NCBI GenBank assembly: GCA_016188005.1
Contig: JACPIQ010000120.1
Span: forward strand, 1-64,000
Length of the DNA: 64,000 bases
Direction: 5' to 3'
Origin: Candidatus Rokuibacteriota bacterium
Lineage (GTDB): Bacteria; Methylomirabilota; Methylomirabilia; Rokubacteriales; CSP1-6
Shown here: positions 35,252 to 43,602 of the stretch, in pieces
Numbering within the stretch: the first letter of the stretch is position 1
Layout of the letters: each line of letters opens with the position of its first letter
Position numbers and translations under genes: made by a program
The notes under the pieces: generated by a model
Seen by the model: only the letters and a program-made list of their open reading frames with translations
Database searches by the model: none
What the model was told of the DNA's origin: nothing

Positions 35252-36505
35252 TCAGGTCCCCCGGATCACGTCCACGGGGTTCACGCGCGCCGCGCGCCAG
35301 GCCGGGTAGAGGGCGGCGAGGAGCCCGACCACGATGGCCACGCCGATGGCGCCCGCGAAGAGCTCGGGCCGGAGGTCCACGCGGAACACGCCGCCGCTGC
35401 GCGCCACGATGCCCGCCTGGAGCCACCGCTCCGCGAGGATCGCGATCCAGGCGCCGAGCCCCGCGCCCACCAGGGCGCCGAGGGCGGCGACGAGGATCCC
35501 CTCGAGCGCGAAGATGCCGAGGATCTGCCGGCGGGTGGCGCCCACGGCCTTGAGGATGCCGATCTCGCGCATCCGGCTCATGACGGCCGTGATCAGGATA
35601 CCGGCGATGCTGAAGCCGGCGGCGACGACGCTGAAGCCGAGGATGAGGCCGGTGTTCTGCTTCTGGGTGCGGAGGGCGTCGAGGAGGTTCTCGTTCTTCT
35701 TCATCCAGGACTCCACCTCGTAGGGGAGCTGCGGGGCGAGGCGGCCCGCGACGGCGTCGGCCTGGAAGACGTCGGCGAGCTTGAGGCCGATGGTCGTGAC
35801 GGCGGTGCCGAGCGCGAAGAGGGCCTGGCCGTCCTTGAGGGGGACGAAGACGGTGCCCTCGTCGACGACGGTGAAGCCCGACTCGAAGATCCCCGCCAGG
35901 GTGAAGGACTGGGCGTTGCCCTCGTCGCTCACGAGCCGGATCTTGTCGCCGAGCTGGAGCGCGAATTCCTTGGCCAGCTTGCGGCCGAGCGCCGCCTCGC
36001 CGGGGTTGAGCCCGAAGAAGCGCCCGGCGGCGAGGCTGCCCTGGACGTCCAGGATGACGTTGTAGCGCTCAGGGATCATGCCGACGAGCCGGACGGCCTT
36101 CCGCTTGGCCGCGCGCACGAGGAAGCCCGGCCCCTCCGTCATGGCGGCCACGCCCACGATCGCGGGGTGGGCGCGCTCGAGGCGCGGGATCCATCCCGCC
36201 CAGTCCTCGATCTTCTGGCGGCGCTGCTGGAGCTTCACCACCCGGCCGACGTAGAGCGCCTCCGCCTCGCGCCCTTCCGGCACCTCCCAGGCACCGACGG
36301 GCTCGCGCTCGGGCTGGCGGATCACGACGTGGGCGATGGCGCCCGTCACGCTGTCGATCAGCCGCTGCTGGAGCCCGCCCACCAGGGCGCCGAGGAAGAC
36401 GATGAGGGTGACGCTGATGGCCACGACGCCCACGGTGAGCAGGTTCTGGCGGAGGTTCGAGCGCAGGTGCCGGACGGCGATGGAGCGGGAGAAGTAGTCG
36501 AGCAT
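35252..36505 (-). CDS. ABC transporter permease, FtsX/LolE/MacB type
   Basis: The 417-residue permease has one N-terminal membrane helix (LLTVGVVAISVTLIVFLGAL), a large periplasmic domain of about 220 residues, and three C-terminal helices (LGFSVVAAGFSIAGILITAV, GILVAALGALVGAGLGAWIA, FAGAIGVAIVVGLLAALYPA). The coupling segment MREIGILKAVGATRRQILGI is the FtsX-family hallmark. It ends AARVNPVDVIRGT, as MacB/LolE proteins do. It abuts the adaptor gene upstream and the ATPase gene downstream. The cargo is unknown. Confidence 0.9.
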   Translation of the reverse strand: MLDYFSRSIAVRHLRSNLRQNLLTVGVVAISVTLIVFLGALVGGLQQRLIDSVTGAIAHVVIRQPEREPVGAWEVPEGREAEALYVGRVVKLQQRRQKIEDWAGWIPRLERAHPAIVGVAAMTEGPGFLVRAAKRKAVRLVGMIPERYNVILDVQGSLAAGRFFGLNPGEAALGRKLAKEFALQLGDKIRLVSDEGNAQSFTLAGIFESGFTVVDEGTVFVPLKDGQALFALGTAVTTIGLKLADVFQADAVAGRLAPQLPYEVESWMKKNENLLDALRTQKQNTGLILGFSVVAAGFSIAGILITAVMSRMREIGILKAVGATRRQILGIFALEGILVAALGALVGAGLGAWIAILAERWLQAGIVARSGGVFRVDLRPELFAGAIGVAIVVGLLAALYPAWRAARVNPVDVIRGT

Positions 36506-36506
36506 G

Positions 36507-37727
36507 TTACGGGCCGCCGTCGCGCGCCCGCACCGTCTGGCCGGGCGTGACCTCCGTGGCGCGGACGATCACGCGCGCCTCCGCGGCCAGCCCCTCCACC
36601 GCCGCCCAGTCCGGGTTGCGCCCGCGGACCCGCACGTCCGCCAGGGCGGCGCGCCCGTCCTGGACGGTGAGGACATAGCTCTTGCCGCCGCGCTCGAGCA
36701 CGCTCGTCGCGGGGACGCTGAGGGCGTCGGGGACCCGCGCGACCTCGATGTTCACGTCCACGGTCATGTCGGGGCGGGCGAAGGGGGGCAGCGCGGCCGG
36801 GTCGAGGCGCAGCGCCACGACCCCCCGCTGGCTGTCCACCTCGGGCCCGATCTGCCGGAGCACCGCCGCGAAGGATTGCGCCGCGTAGGCCGGCGCGATC
36901 ACGATGGCGCGCTGGCCCACGCGCAGGCGGGCGAGGTTGTTCTCGTCGGTCTCCACGAGGAGCTCGGTTCTCGACATGTCCGCGACGGTGAGCAGCGGCG
37001 TGCCCGGCGCGACGCCCTGGCCCGGCTCCACGCTCCGGTGGACGACGAGCCCCGCGAAGGGCGCCGTCACCGCGCGCTTGCCGGCCTCGACTTCCGCCGC
37101 GCGCAGCGCCGCGCCGGCCTCGCGGAGCCGCGCCTGGGCGACCTGGACGTCCTCGGGGCGCGGCTGGCTCCGGAGGACCTGCCCCGCTTGCTCGGCCACC
37201 CGCCGCGCGGCGCGCGCCTGCTCGAGGCCGGTCTCGGCGCGATCGAGCTCGGCCCGCGCGATGAGGCCGCGCTCCCACAGCATCCGGGCCCGGGTGTGCT
37301 CGCGCTCGGCCTGCTCGAGCGCGGCATCGGCCTGCTCCAGCTCGGCTGCCGCGCGGCGGATCTCCTCGGGCGCCGCCCCCGCGCGCAGGCGCCCGAGCTC
37401 CTTCTCGGCGGTCGCCACGGCCAGCCGCGCCTGCTCCACGCGCTGCTCGGCGTCCTGCCGGCGGAGCCTCACGAGCGGCTGCCCCGCGCGGACGCGATCC
37501 CCCTCGTCCACGAGCACCTGCTCCACGACCCCCGCCACCTCGGCCCCGAGCGCGCTCTGCCGGACGGCGCGGAGGCGGCCGCTGGCGATGACCAGCTCCA
37601 CCACCTCGCGGCGCTGCGGATGGACCGTCTCCACGAGCGGGCGGGAGCGGATGAACCGCCACCCGGCGGCCAGCCCTGCGGCGGCGAGGATCACGAGGAG
37701 CCCGATGACCCACTGTCGGAGACGCAC
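36507..37727 (-). CDS. Periplasmic adaptor subunit (HlyD/MacA family)
   Basis: About 406 residues. A membrane anchor (WVIGLLVILAAAGLAAGWRF) is followed by the first lipoyl half (ALGAEVAGVVEQVLVDEGDR), a long alpha-hairpin coiled coil rich in Ala/Glu/Arg (residues 100-210), the second lipoyl half (VTAPFAGLVVHRSVEPGQGV) and beta-barrel domains (QRAIVIAPAYAAQSFAAVLR). This is the membrane-fusion protein linking an inner-membrane pump to an outer-membrane channel. GTG 37727 is the best start; the upstream ribosome-binding site is weak. An outer-membrane TolC-type gene is not in the window. Confidence 0.87.
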   Translation of the reverse strand: MRLRQWVIGLLVILAAAGLAAGWRFIRSRPLVETVHPQRREVVELVIASGRLRAVRQSALGAEVAGVVEQVLVDEGDRVRAGQPLVRLRRQDAEQRVEQARLAVATAEKELGRLRAGAAPEEIRRAAAELEQADAALEQAEREHTRARMLWERGLIARAELDRAETGLEQARAARRVAEQAGQVLRSQPRPEDVQVAQARLREAGAALRAAEVEAGKRAVTAPFAGLVVHRSVEPGQGVAPGTPLLTVADMSRTELLVETDENNLARLRVGQRAIVIAPAYAAQSFAAVLRQIGPEVDSQRGVVALRLDPAALPPFARPDMTVDVNIEVARVPDALSVPATSVLERGGKSYVLTVQDGRAALADVRVRGRNPDWAAVEGLAAEARVIVRATEVTPGQTVRARDGGP

Positions 37728-37759
37728 GGTCGGGGTCGGCTCTGCGGTGGGCGGCCGGG

Positions 37760-38083
37760 CTACTTCGAGTCGGGCAGGTCGGCGCCGCTGTCGGACTCGA
37801 AGACGATCCGGTCGTCGTCGTCCACGATGAAGGACTCGTGGAGGACGAACGGCACCTCGTGCTGGACGAGGAAGCGGATGAGCCGGGCCACGGCCAGCGG
37901 GTGGGAGTCGAGGTGGAAGGACAGCGCCAGGTCGCCGAGGTCGTCCACGGCGAAGATGGCCCAGTCGCCCACGATGAGCGCCTCCGTCTCCTCCTCGAAG
38001 GTGACGCCCCCCTCGAACTCCTCGGAGCCCTGGGCCAGCTCGCGGAGCTCCTGGAGCTTGGCCCGCCGCGCCGCGGGCTCCAT
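37760..38083 (-). CDS. Small acidic protein of unknown function
   Basis: A 107-residue soluble acidic protein starting MEPAARRAKLQELRELAQGS and ending DRIVFESDSGADLPDSK. The middle, ALIVGDWAIFAVDDLGDLAL and SFHLDSHPLAVARLIRFLVQ, suggests alternating strands and helices. I recognise no family. The start lies three bases after the stop of the aminotransferase gene, and the stop is 33 bases before the adaptor gene, so it links the two clusters on one transcript. Confidence 0.6.
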   Translation of the reverse strand: MEPAARRAKLQELRELAQGSEEFEGGVTFEEETEALIVGDWAIFAVDDLGDLALSFHLDSHPLAVARLIRFLVQHEVPFVLHESFIVDDDDRIVFESDSGADLPDSK

Positions 38084-38085
38084 CG

Positions 38086-39429
38086 CTACAGGCCCTGGAA
38101 GGCGCCGTCCGCCGCCATGGCGGTGAAGGCCTTCTCGTACCCCGCCACGGTGCGCGCGAGGTCCTCCGCGGTGTGCACCGCCGAGATCCAGCCGTGGTAG
38201 TTGGAGCAGTCGACGCCGTTGTTGAGCAGCGCGCAGCGCAGCAGGTGGTAGAGGTCGCCGCGCCGCGGCCGGTCGAAGCCGGCCAGCCCGGGCCGGCCCT
38301 CGAAGGAAACGTGGAAGATCGAGGCCTCGCCGAAGACGGCACCCGGCGCGCCGGCGCGCTTCATGGCCTCCGACAGGCCCGCCCGCAGCTCGTCCCCCGC
38401 CTTGTTGGCCCGGGCGTGGAGGGAGCCGTCCGACACCGCCTCGAGCGTGGCGATGGCGGCTGCCGCGCAGAGCGGGTTGGAGTTGAAGGTGCCGTTCTGG
38501 GCCACCCGCTGGGCGCGGTCCCACACCGGGTCGCCGCGGTGGGCCATCATGGACATGAGGGGCTTCTTTCCCGCGACGGCCCCGCCGGGCAGGCCGCCGG
38601 CCACGATCTTGGCCAGCGTGGTGAGGTCGGGCGTCACGCCGAAATAGGCCTGGGCGCCGCCGGGCGCGTAGCGGAAGCCGGTGATCACCTCGTCGAAGAT
38701 GAGGACGGCGCCGTGCCGGGTCGTGAGGCTCCTGAGCTCCTGGAGGTAGCCGGGAATCGTGGGCGTGGTGCCGGCCTGACCGCCGGCGGGCTCCAGGATG
38801 ACCGCCGCCACGTCCCCGCGCTGGAGCATGGCCTCCACCGCCTTGACGTCGTTGGGGGGGCAGAGCAGCAGCTGGTCCAGCACGCCCGCCGGCACCCCCG
38901 CCGACATCGGGACGTCGAAGGGCGGGTTGACGCCGGCCACCACGCCGTCGGCCCAGCCGTGGAAGTGGCCGTGGAACTTCACGACCTTCGAGCGGCCCGT
39001 GTAGGCGCGCGCGATACGCATGGCCAGATGCGTGGCCTCGGTGCCGGACATGGTGAAGCGCACCATCTCGGCGGAGGGGATCAAGCGCGAGACCAGCTCG
39101 GCCCAGCGCACCTCGAGCTCGTGGCAGGCGCCCGGATGGGTGGCGCGCGCGGCCTGCTGCTGGATGGCCGCCACAACGGCGGGGTGGCAATGGCCGAGGA
39201 AGAGCGCGCCGTGCCCCATCCAGTAGTCCACGTACTCGTGGCCGTCCACGTCCCACTTGCGCGAGCCCTGCGCCCGCTCCACGTAGATGGGGAAGGGGAT
39301 CAGGTGGCGGCCGTCGTGGGTGACGCCGCCCGGGATCACGCCGCGCGCGCGCTCCCAGAGGGCGGCCGACTTGGGGTGGAGGCTGCGGTAGGTCTCGTGA
39401 ACCTTCGACGGCTTCGCGGGCTGCGTCAT
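38086..39429 (-). CDS. Class III aminotransferase (glutamate-1-semialdehyde aminomutase-like)
   Basis: A 447-residue PLP enzyme. Segments are VIPGGVTHDGRHLIPFPIYV, MSGTEATHLAMRIARAYTGR (PLP phosphate site), VILEPAGGQAGTTPTIPGYL, VLIFDEVITGFRYAPGGAQA with the cofactor Asp, and TTLAKIVAGGLPGGAVAGKK with the Schiff-base Lys. This fits glutamate-1-semialdehyde 2,1-aminomutase-like enzymes, many of which are actually aminotransferases of unknown substrate. ATG 39429 overlaps the stop of the D-glutamate cyclase-like gene. The neighbouring glutamate-related genes argue for amino-acid metabolism and against heme synthesis. Confidence 0.88.
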   Translation of the reverse strand: MTQPAKPSKVHETYRSLHPKSAALWERARGVIPGGVTHDGRHLIPFPIYVERAQGSRKWDVDGHEYVDYWMGHGALFLGHCHPAVVAAIQQQAARATHPGACHELEVRWAELVSRLIPSAEMVRFTMSGTEATHLAMRIARAYTGRSKVVKFHGHFHGWADGVVAGVNPPFDVPMSAGVPAGVLDQLLLCPPNDVKAVEAMLQRGDVAAVILEPAGGQAGTTPTIPGYLQELRSLTTRHGAVLIFDEVITGFRYAPGGAQAYFGVTPDLTTLAKIVAGGLPGGAVAGKKPLMSMMAHRGDPVWDRAQRVAQNGTFNSNPLCAAAAIATLEAVSDGSLHARANKAGDELRAGLSEAMKRAGAPGAVFGEASIFHVSFEGRPGLAGFDRPRRGDLYHLLRCALLNNGVDCSNYHGWISAVHTAEDLARTVAGYEKAFTAMAADGAFQGL

Positions 39430-40292
39430 CTCGCTCGTCCTCCGGTCTGTCGCGATTTTGCGGCGACCCTCAGTAGCTCCAGCATGCCTACATGCGCCTC
39501 CCAGGGCAAGCCGTCCACGGTGGGCTCGGGGCGGCGGGTGATGCCGTCCACGGCGCCGGCCTCGACACAGGCGGCGACCATCCGGCGCTCCTCCTCGGCC
39601 GAGTGCAGGAGATCGCTCCCGTCGAGCCGCGACAGCTCGGCGACGACGCCGTAGGCACCCCAGTTGGAGGTGCCGGCCACCACCAGGTGGCGCACCGTGA
39701 CCACGGAGGCCATGAGCCGCGCCTTCGCACCACTGCGCGCGATCCGCCCGAGCACATTGCCCATGCCAATCTCGTTGCCGCCGTCGCCCACGCCGATGGT
39801 CACCAGCCGGCGCGGCGCCACGAGGAACAGGGCGTCGAGCGGCGCATTCCACGCGCGGATGGATTCCCCGCGGAAGTTCAGGTAATCGCCCGTGCGCGTC
39901 CGGCCCAGGCGCTCGATGGCGACGAGATGGGTCGGCGCGTGCTCGGCCAGGAACCGGCGGGCCACGGCCGCCGCGGACGCCGCGGTCGCGTGGAAGGTGA
40001 CGATCGAGGCGGACTCGCCGAGCGATCGCAGCGCGGCTGCGAGCGGCGGCACGGTGACGGGGTCGGTCACGAAGCTGACGTGCTTGCCCAGCCGGCGGAG
40101 CGCCCGGCCCAGCGAGGCGGCGCCGGGCGGCCCGTCGGTCTCGGGCAACCCGGGGCCCACGGCGAAGCCCGTGGTGATGAGGATGCGGCGGCCCCGCGCC
40201 AGCGCGCGCGCGGCCCGCTCCGCTCCCCCCGCGACGAAGAACCCCGCGATGCCGCGGCCGCCCGGATCCAGGGCCAGGAGATGATCGATCAT
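39426..40292 (-). CDS. D-glutamate cyclase-like protein (DUF4392)
   Basis: A 288-residue protein with the DUF4392 signature set: RRILITTGFAVGPGLPETDG near residue 35, APTHLVAIERLGRTRTGDYL near 120, VTIGVGDGGNEIGMGNVLGR near 162 and VAGTSNWGAYGVVAELSRLD. D-glutamate cyclases of this domain convert D-glutamate to D-pyroglutamate (5-oxo-D-proline). ATG 40292 gives MIDHLLALDPGGRG. It overlaps the aminotransferase gene by four bases. Next to gamma-glutamyltransferase and glutamate formiminotransferase genes, a role in glutamate and pyroglutamate turnover is plausible. Confidence 0.82.
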   Translation of the reverse strand: MIDHLLALDPGGRGIAGFFVAGGAERAARALARGRRILITTGFAVGPGLPETDGPPGAASLGRALRRLGKHVSFVTDPVTVPPLAAALRSLGESASIVTFHATAASAAAVARRFLAEHAPTHLVAIERLGRTRTGDYLNFRGESIRAWNAPLDALFLVAPRRLVTIGVGDGGNEIGMGNVLGRIARSGAKARLMASVVTVRHLVVAGTSNWGAYGVVAELSRLDGSDLLHSAEEERRMVAACVEAGAVDGITRRPEPTVDGLPWEAHVGMLELLRVAAKSRQTGGRAR

Positions 40293-40326
40293 GCGCAGGG
40301 AGCGAGGCGGCACGCGGGGGCCAGGC

Positions 40327-40908
40327 CTATCGGCGGGGCGGCGCAGGACCGGCCGGAGCAGGCGGAGCGGCGGGCGCCGGCGGGGCGGCCGGACCGGCCG
40401 GCGGCGCGTCCGACGATGGCGCGAGCCCTTCGGGCTGCTTCACGCCGAAGTACAGGCTCGTGGCGAGAGCGCCGCTCGGGTCGAAGACCACGACGAGCCC
40501 GGCGCGGTAGACGAACATCTCCCGCTCGTCCTTGGCTCCGACCTGGTCGGGCGGGCCCCATCCGTCCAGGATGGTCCGGCGGCCGAAGATGAACGGTTTC
40601 GGGTCCAGTCTCACCACGCGCACCACCGACGGGCTGTAGCCCGAGGGCGTGAGGAGGCCGAAGTCCACCGTCATCCGGATAAAGCCCACGGGGGCCTGGC
40701 GCCCCTCGTACAGCCACTCGAGGGTGTCGTACCCCTCGAGCTTGCGCCGGGTCTCCTTGGTCGGAGCGCCGTAGCGCTCGCGCACCTGCGGGGCGGTGGT
40801 GACGCCGGGCTCGATGCCGCCCCACTCGGCCGCATGGCCCGCCTCCGGCCAGACGGCGAGCAACGAGAGGGCCAGCGCGCCCAGCAGCGGGAGGGGCAGC
40901 CTCGCCAC
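40327..40908 (-). CDS. Secreted protein of unknown function with Pro/Ala-rich tail
   Basis: A 193-residue protein with a signal peptide (LPLLGALALSLLAVWPEAGH, cleavage near AHAAE). The mature domain (IEPGVTTAPQVRERYGAPTK, EGYDTLEWLYEGRQAPVGFI) resembles small periplasmic BamE/SmpA-like folds in that it opens with a PGVTT-x-VRERYGxP pattern. The last 35 residues are a Pro/Ala-rich disordered tail. It lies between the D-glutamate cyclase-like and gamma-glutamyltransferase genes on the same strand. Function unknown. Confidence 0.65.
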   Translation of the reverse strand: MARLPLPLLGALALSLLAVWPEAGHAAEWGGIEPGVTTAPQVRERYGAPTKETRRKLEGYDTLEWLYEGRQAPVGFIRMTVDFGLLTPSGYSPSVVRVVRLDPKPFIFGRRTILDGWGPPDQVGAKDEREMFVYRAGLVVVFDPSGALATSLYFGVKQPEGLAPSSDAPPAGPAAPPAPAAPPAPAGPAPPRR

Positions 40909-40910
40909 GC

Positions 40911-42506
40911 TCAGTAGCCCAGCGCCGCGCCGTCGCCGCGGGGATCCGCGCCGCCGGCCATGCTGCCGTCCCTCAGCGTGATGCCGTGGGCGTGGCCCAT
41001 CTGGCTGGCCCAGTCGGAGACGACGCGCACGTTGTGGCCGCAGCGGGCCAGGTCCGCGAGCGCGCCGGCGGGGACGCGCCCCTCGATCCTGAGGATGTCC
41101 GCCGGCTCCCCCGGGTTGACGGGGCCGTACATGAAGCGGGGCCGCTCGATGGCCTCCTGGATCTCCATGCCGTAGTCGAGGATGTTGGTGATGGCCTGGA
41201 CGTGGAACATGGCCTGGCCATCGCCACCCATGGTGGCGTAGCCCAGCACGGGGCGCGCTTCGCGGGTGACCATGCAGGCCGTGAGCGTGTGGAAGGGGCG
41301 CTTGCGCGGGGCGAAGCAGTTGGGGTGGGCGGGATCGGTGTTGAAGTAGGCGCCGCGGTTCTGGAGCACCACCCCCGTGCCGGGCGCGACCACTCCCGAG
41401 CCGAAGGACTTGTAGAGGCTCTGGATGACGCTGATCAGATTGCCCCGGGCGTCGGCCACCACGAAGCCCGTCGTGTCCCCGTCGGGATCGCCCCAGGCAT
41501 GGTGCTGCGCCTTCTCCGGATCGAAGCCCGCGCGCCGCCGCGCGGCATAGGCCGTGGCGAGGAGGGATGCCACCGGGATCTTCGCATGCTCGGGATCGGC
41601 CACCCAGCGGTCACGGTCGGCATAGGCGAGCTTGGTCATCTCGAGCAGGAGATGCAGCCGCTCGGCGGAGTCCGGGGAGTGCGCCGCGAGGTCGAAGCCC
41701 TCGAGGAGATTGAGCGTGAGCAGGGCGGCCATGCCCTGGGTGGGCGGCGGGGTCTCGTACACCGTGTGGCCGCGGTAGGTCGTCTGGATGGGCTCGCCCC
41801 ATTCCCCCGAGTGCTCGGCGAGGTCTCCGGCCACGAGGAAGCCTTCCCGCTCCAGCCGCCCGGCGATGGCCCGGGCCACACGGCCGCGATAGAAGAGATC
41901 GGGCTCGTCGGCGAGCTCGGCGAGCGTGCGGGCGAGATCCAGCTGGCGGAAGCAGTCGCCCCGCTCGGGGAAGCTTCCGCCGGGCACGAAGATGCGCCGC
42001 CACTCCGGGTCCTCGATCAGCTCGGCGCGCTCGCGGATGGCCTGGCAGACGATGTCCGAGATCGGGAAACCCTCGCCCGCGTGGTGGATGGCGGGCTCGA
42101 GCAGGCGTGCGAGCGGGCGGGTGCCGAAGCGCTCGAGCAGCATGCCCCACGCCCGCGTGACGCCGGGCACCGACACCGCGCCCGGCCCGAGGAATGGCAC
42201 GGCCCCGAGCCCGCGGCGGGCCAGCTCGTCGAGCCCGGCGCGCGAGCCCGAGCGTCCCGCCCCGTTGAGGAAGTGGACGCGCCCGGTGGCGGCCTCGTAG
42301 TAGAGGCAGAAGAGGTCACCGCCCACGCCGCAGAAGCAGGGCTGGGTGACGGCGAGGACGGCGTTGGTCGCGACGGCGGCATCCGCCGCGCTGCCGCCCG
42401 CCTCGAGGGTCCGGACGCCGGCGAGGGAGGCCAGGGGGTGGCACGAGGCCACCATGCCCCGGCGCCCCATGGGCGCCTGGCGATGCGCGTAGCCGATCTG
42501 TGGCAC
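40911..42506 (-). CDS. Gamma-glutamyltransferase family protein
   Basis: A 531-residue Ntn-hydrolase. The start reads RRGMVASCHPLASLAGVRTL and the N-terminal half has LEAGGSAADAAVATNAVLAV. The self-cleavage site with catalytic Thr is in DGDTTGFVVADARGN near residue 345, and the small-subunit motifs GSGVVAPGTGVVLQNRGAYF and PFHTLTACMV follow. Members transfer or hydrolyse gamma-glutamyl groups, or act on related acylases' substrates. There is no obvious signal peptide, so it may be cytoplasmic, unlike E. coli Ggt. It starts at GTG 42506, next to the stop of the AIR-synthase-like gene. Confidence 0.9.
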   Translation of the reverse strand: MPQIGYAHRQAPMGRRGMVASCHPLASLAGVRTLEAGGSAADAAVATNAVLAVTQPCFCGVGGDLFCLYYEAATGRVHFLNGAGRSGSRAGLDELARRGLGAVPFLGPGAVSVPGVTRAWGMLLERFGTRPLARLLEPAIHHAGEGFPISDIVCQAIRERAELIEDPEWRRIFVPGGSFPERGDCFRQLDLARTLAELADEPDLFYRGRVARAIAGRLEREGFLVAGDLAEHSGEWGEPIQTTYRGHTVYETPPPTQGMAALLTLNLLEGFDLAAHSPDSAERLHLLLEMTKLAYADRDRWVADPEHAKIPVASLLATAYAARRRAGFDPEKAQHHAWGDPDGDTTGFVVADARGNLISVIQSLYKSFGSGVVAPGTGVVLQNRGAYFNTDPAHPNCFAPRKRPFHTLTACMVTREARPVLGYATMGGDGQAMFHVQAITNILDYGMEIQEAIERPRFMYGPVNPGEPADILRIEGRVPAGALADLARCGHNVRVVSDWASQMGHAHGITLRDGSMAGGADPRGDGAALGY

Positions 42507-42507
42507 T

Positions 42508-43527
42508 TCACGCCTCCGTGAACAGTCTCGAGATCTCGTCCTGCGGGAAGCTCGGCATGGGCGCGGCGCGGCCGCCCGAGACGAGCGTGACGCCCTCGCC
42601 GGCGGGCCTCACCTCGCCGATCACGGCACAGGCGACGCCACCCCCGCGGCAGGCGGCCAGCACCGCCTCGGCCGCCGCCGCGTCCACCGCCAGCAGCAGC
42701 GCGCCCGAGGCGATGGTGCCCAGCGGGTCGAGCCCGAAGGCGCGGCAGAGCCGCTCCCCCTCGGGGAGCACGGGGATCCGCTCGCGCTCGACGCGCAGGC
42801 CCACCTCTCCGGCCTGCGCCAGCTCCCAGCACGCCGTGGCCAGCCCGCCCTCGGTCGGATCGTGCATGGCGTGCACGCGCGCGGCGCCGCAGGCGAGCCG
42901 CGCCTCCGGCACCACGCTGATTCCCGGGGCGCGCAGGAACTGCCGCGCCCGCGCCACCACCGCCCGCGGGACGCCGCGCCGTTCCGCCTCCTCCCCGCGC
43001 TCGCGCGCGATGAGGGCCGCCCCCTCCAGCGGCACGCCCTTGGTGAGCAGCACGCGATCGCCCGGTCTGGCGCCGGCGGTCGTCACCAGCCTGTCCTTGT
43101 CGACCTCGCCCAGCATGGCACCGACGACGACGGCCCGGGCGAGGCCCGCCGTGATCTCGGTGTGCCCGCCGACCAGCGACGCGCCGATCTCCCCGCACGC
43201 CTCCGCGATCTCGGCGAATAGCTCCTCGACGCCCGGCTCCGTCGTCTGGCCTTCGGGCAAGAGCAGGGTGGCGAGGAACCACCGGGGGAGGGCGCCGCGC
43301 ACCGCCAGGTCGTTGGCGTTCACGTGGACCGCGTAGCGTCCCATCTCGTCGGTGGCGAACGTGATGGGGTCCGTCGTCGCGACCAGGTACCGATCGCCCA
43401 TGTCGAGGACCGCGGCGTCCTCTCCGACCCGCGGCCCCACCACCACGCGCTCCCCGTGCGTCACGTACTTCGCGAACAGCCGCTGCAGGGTCTCCGCCCT
43501 CACTTTGCCCACCGGGAGCGGCGGCAT
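42508..43527 (-). CDS. AIR synthase-related protein (HypE-like, without terminal Cys)
   Basis: A 339-residue ATP-binding protein of the PurM/SelD/HypE superfamily: VVVGPRVGEDAAVLDMGDRY, VHVNANDLAVRGALPRWFLA, SLVGGHTEITAGLARAVVVG and AMHDPTEGGLATACWELAQA. It is closest to HypE by motif. HypE needs a C-terminal Cys for the cyanide ligand of NiFe hydrogenases, whereas this protein ends ISRLFTEA, so it cannot do that chemistry. No hyp or hydrogenase genes are nearby. It starts at 43527, divergent from the glutamate formiminotransferase gene, and leads the gamma-glutamyltransferase gene. Its ATP-dependent reaction is unknown. Confidence 0.82.
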   Translation of the reverse strand: MPPLPVGKVRAETLQRLFAKYVTHGERVVVGPRVGEDAAVLDMGDRYLVATTDPITFATDEMGRYAVHVNANDLAVRGALPRWFLATLLLPEGQTTEPGVEELFAEIAEACGEIGASLVGGHTEITAGLARAVVVGAMLGEVDKDRLVTTAGARPGDRVLLTKGVPLEGAALIARERGEEAERRGVPRAVVARARQFLRAPGISVVPEARLACGAARVHAMHDPTEGGLATACWELAQAGEVGLRVERERIPVLPEGERLCRAFGLDPLGTIASGALLLAVDAAAAEAVLAACRGGGVACAVIGEVRPAGEGVTLVSGGRAAPMPSFPQDEISRLFTEA

Positions 43528-43602
43528 GGCGCAGGTAGTATAGGCAGGGCTCCGGTGGGGGTCAAGGCGCGGACGCCGTCGAAGTTGCTATGATACGGGC
43601 CC

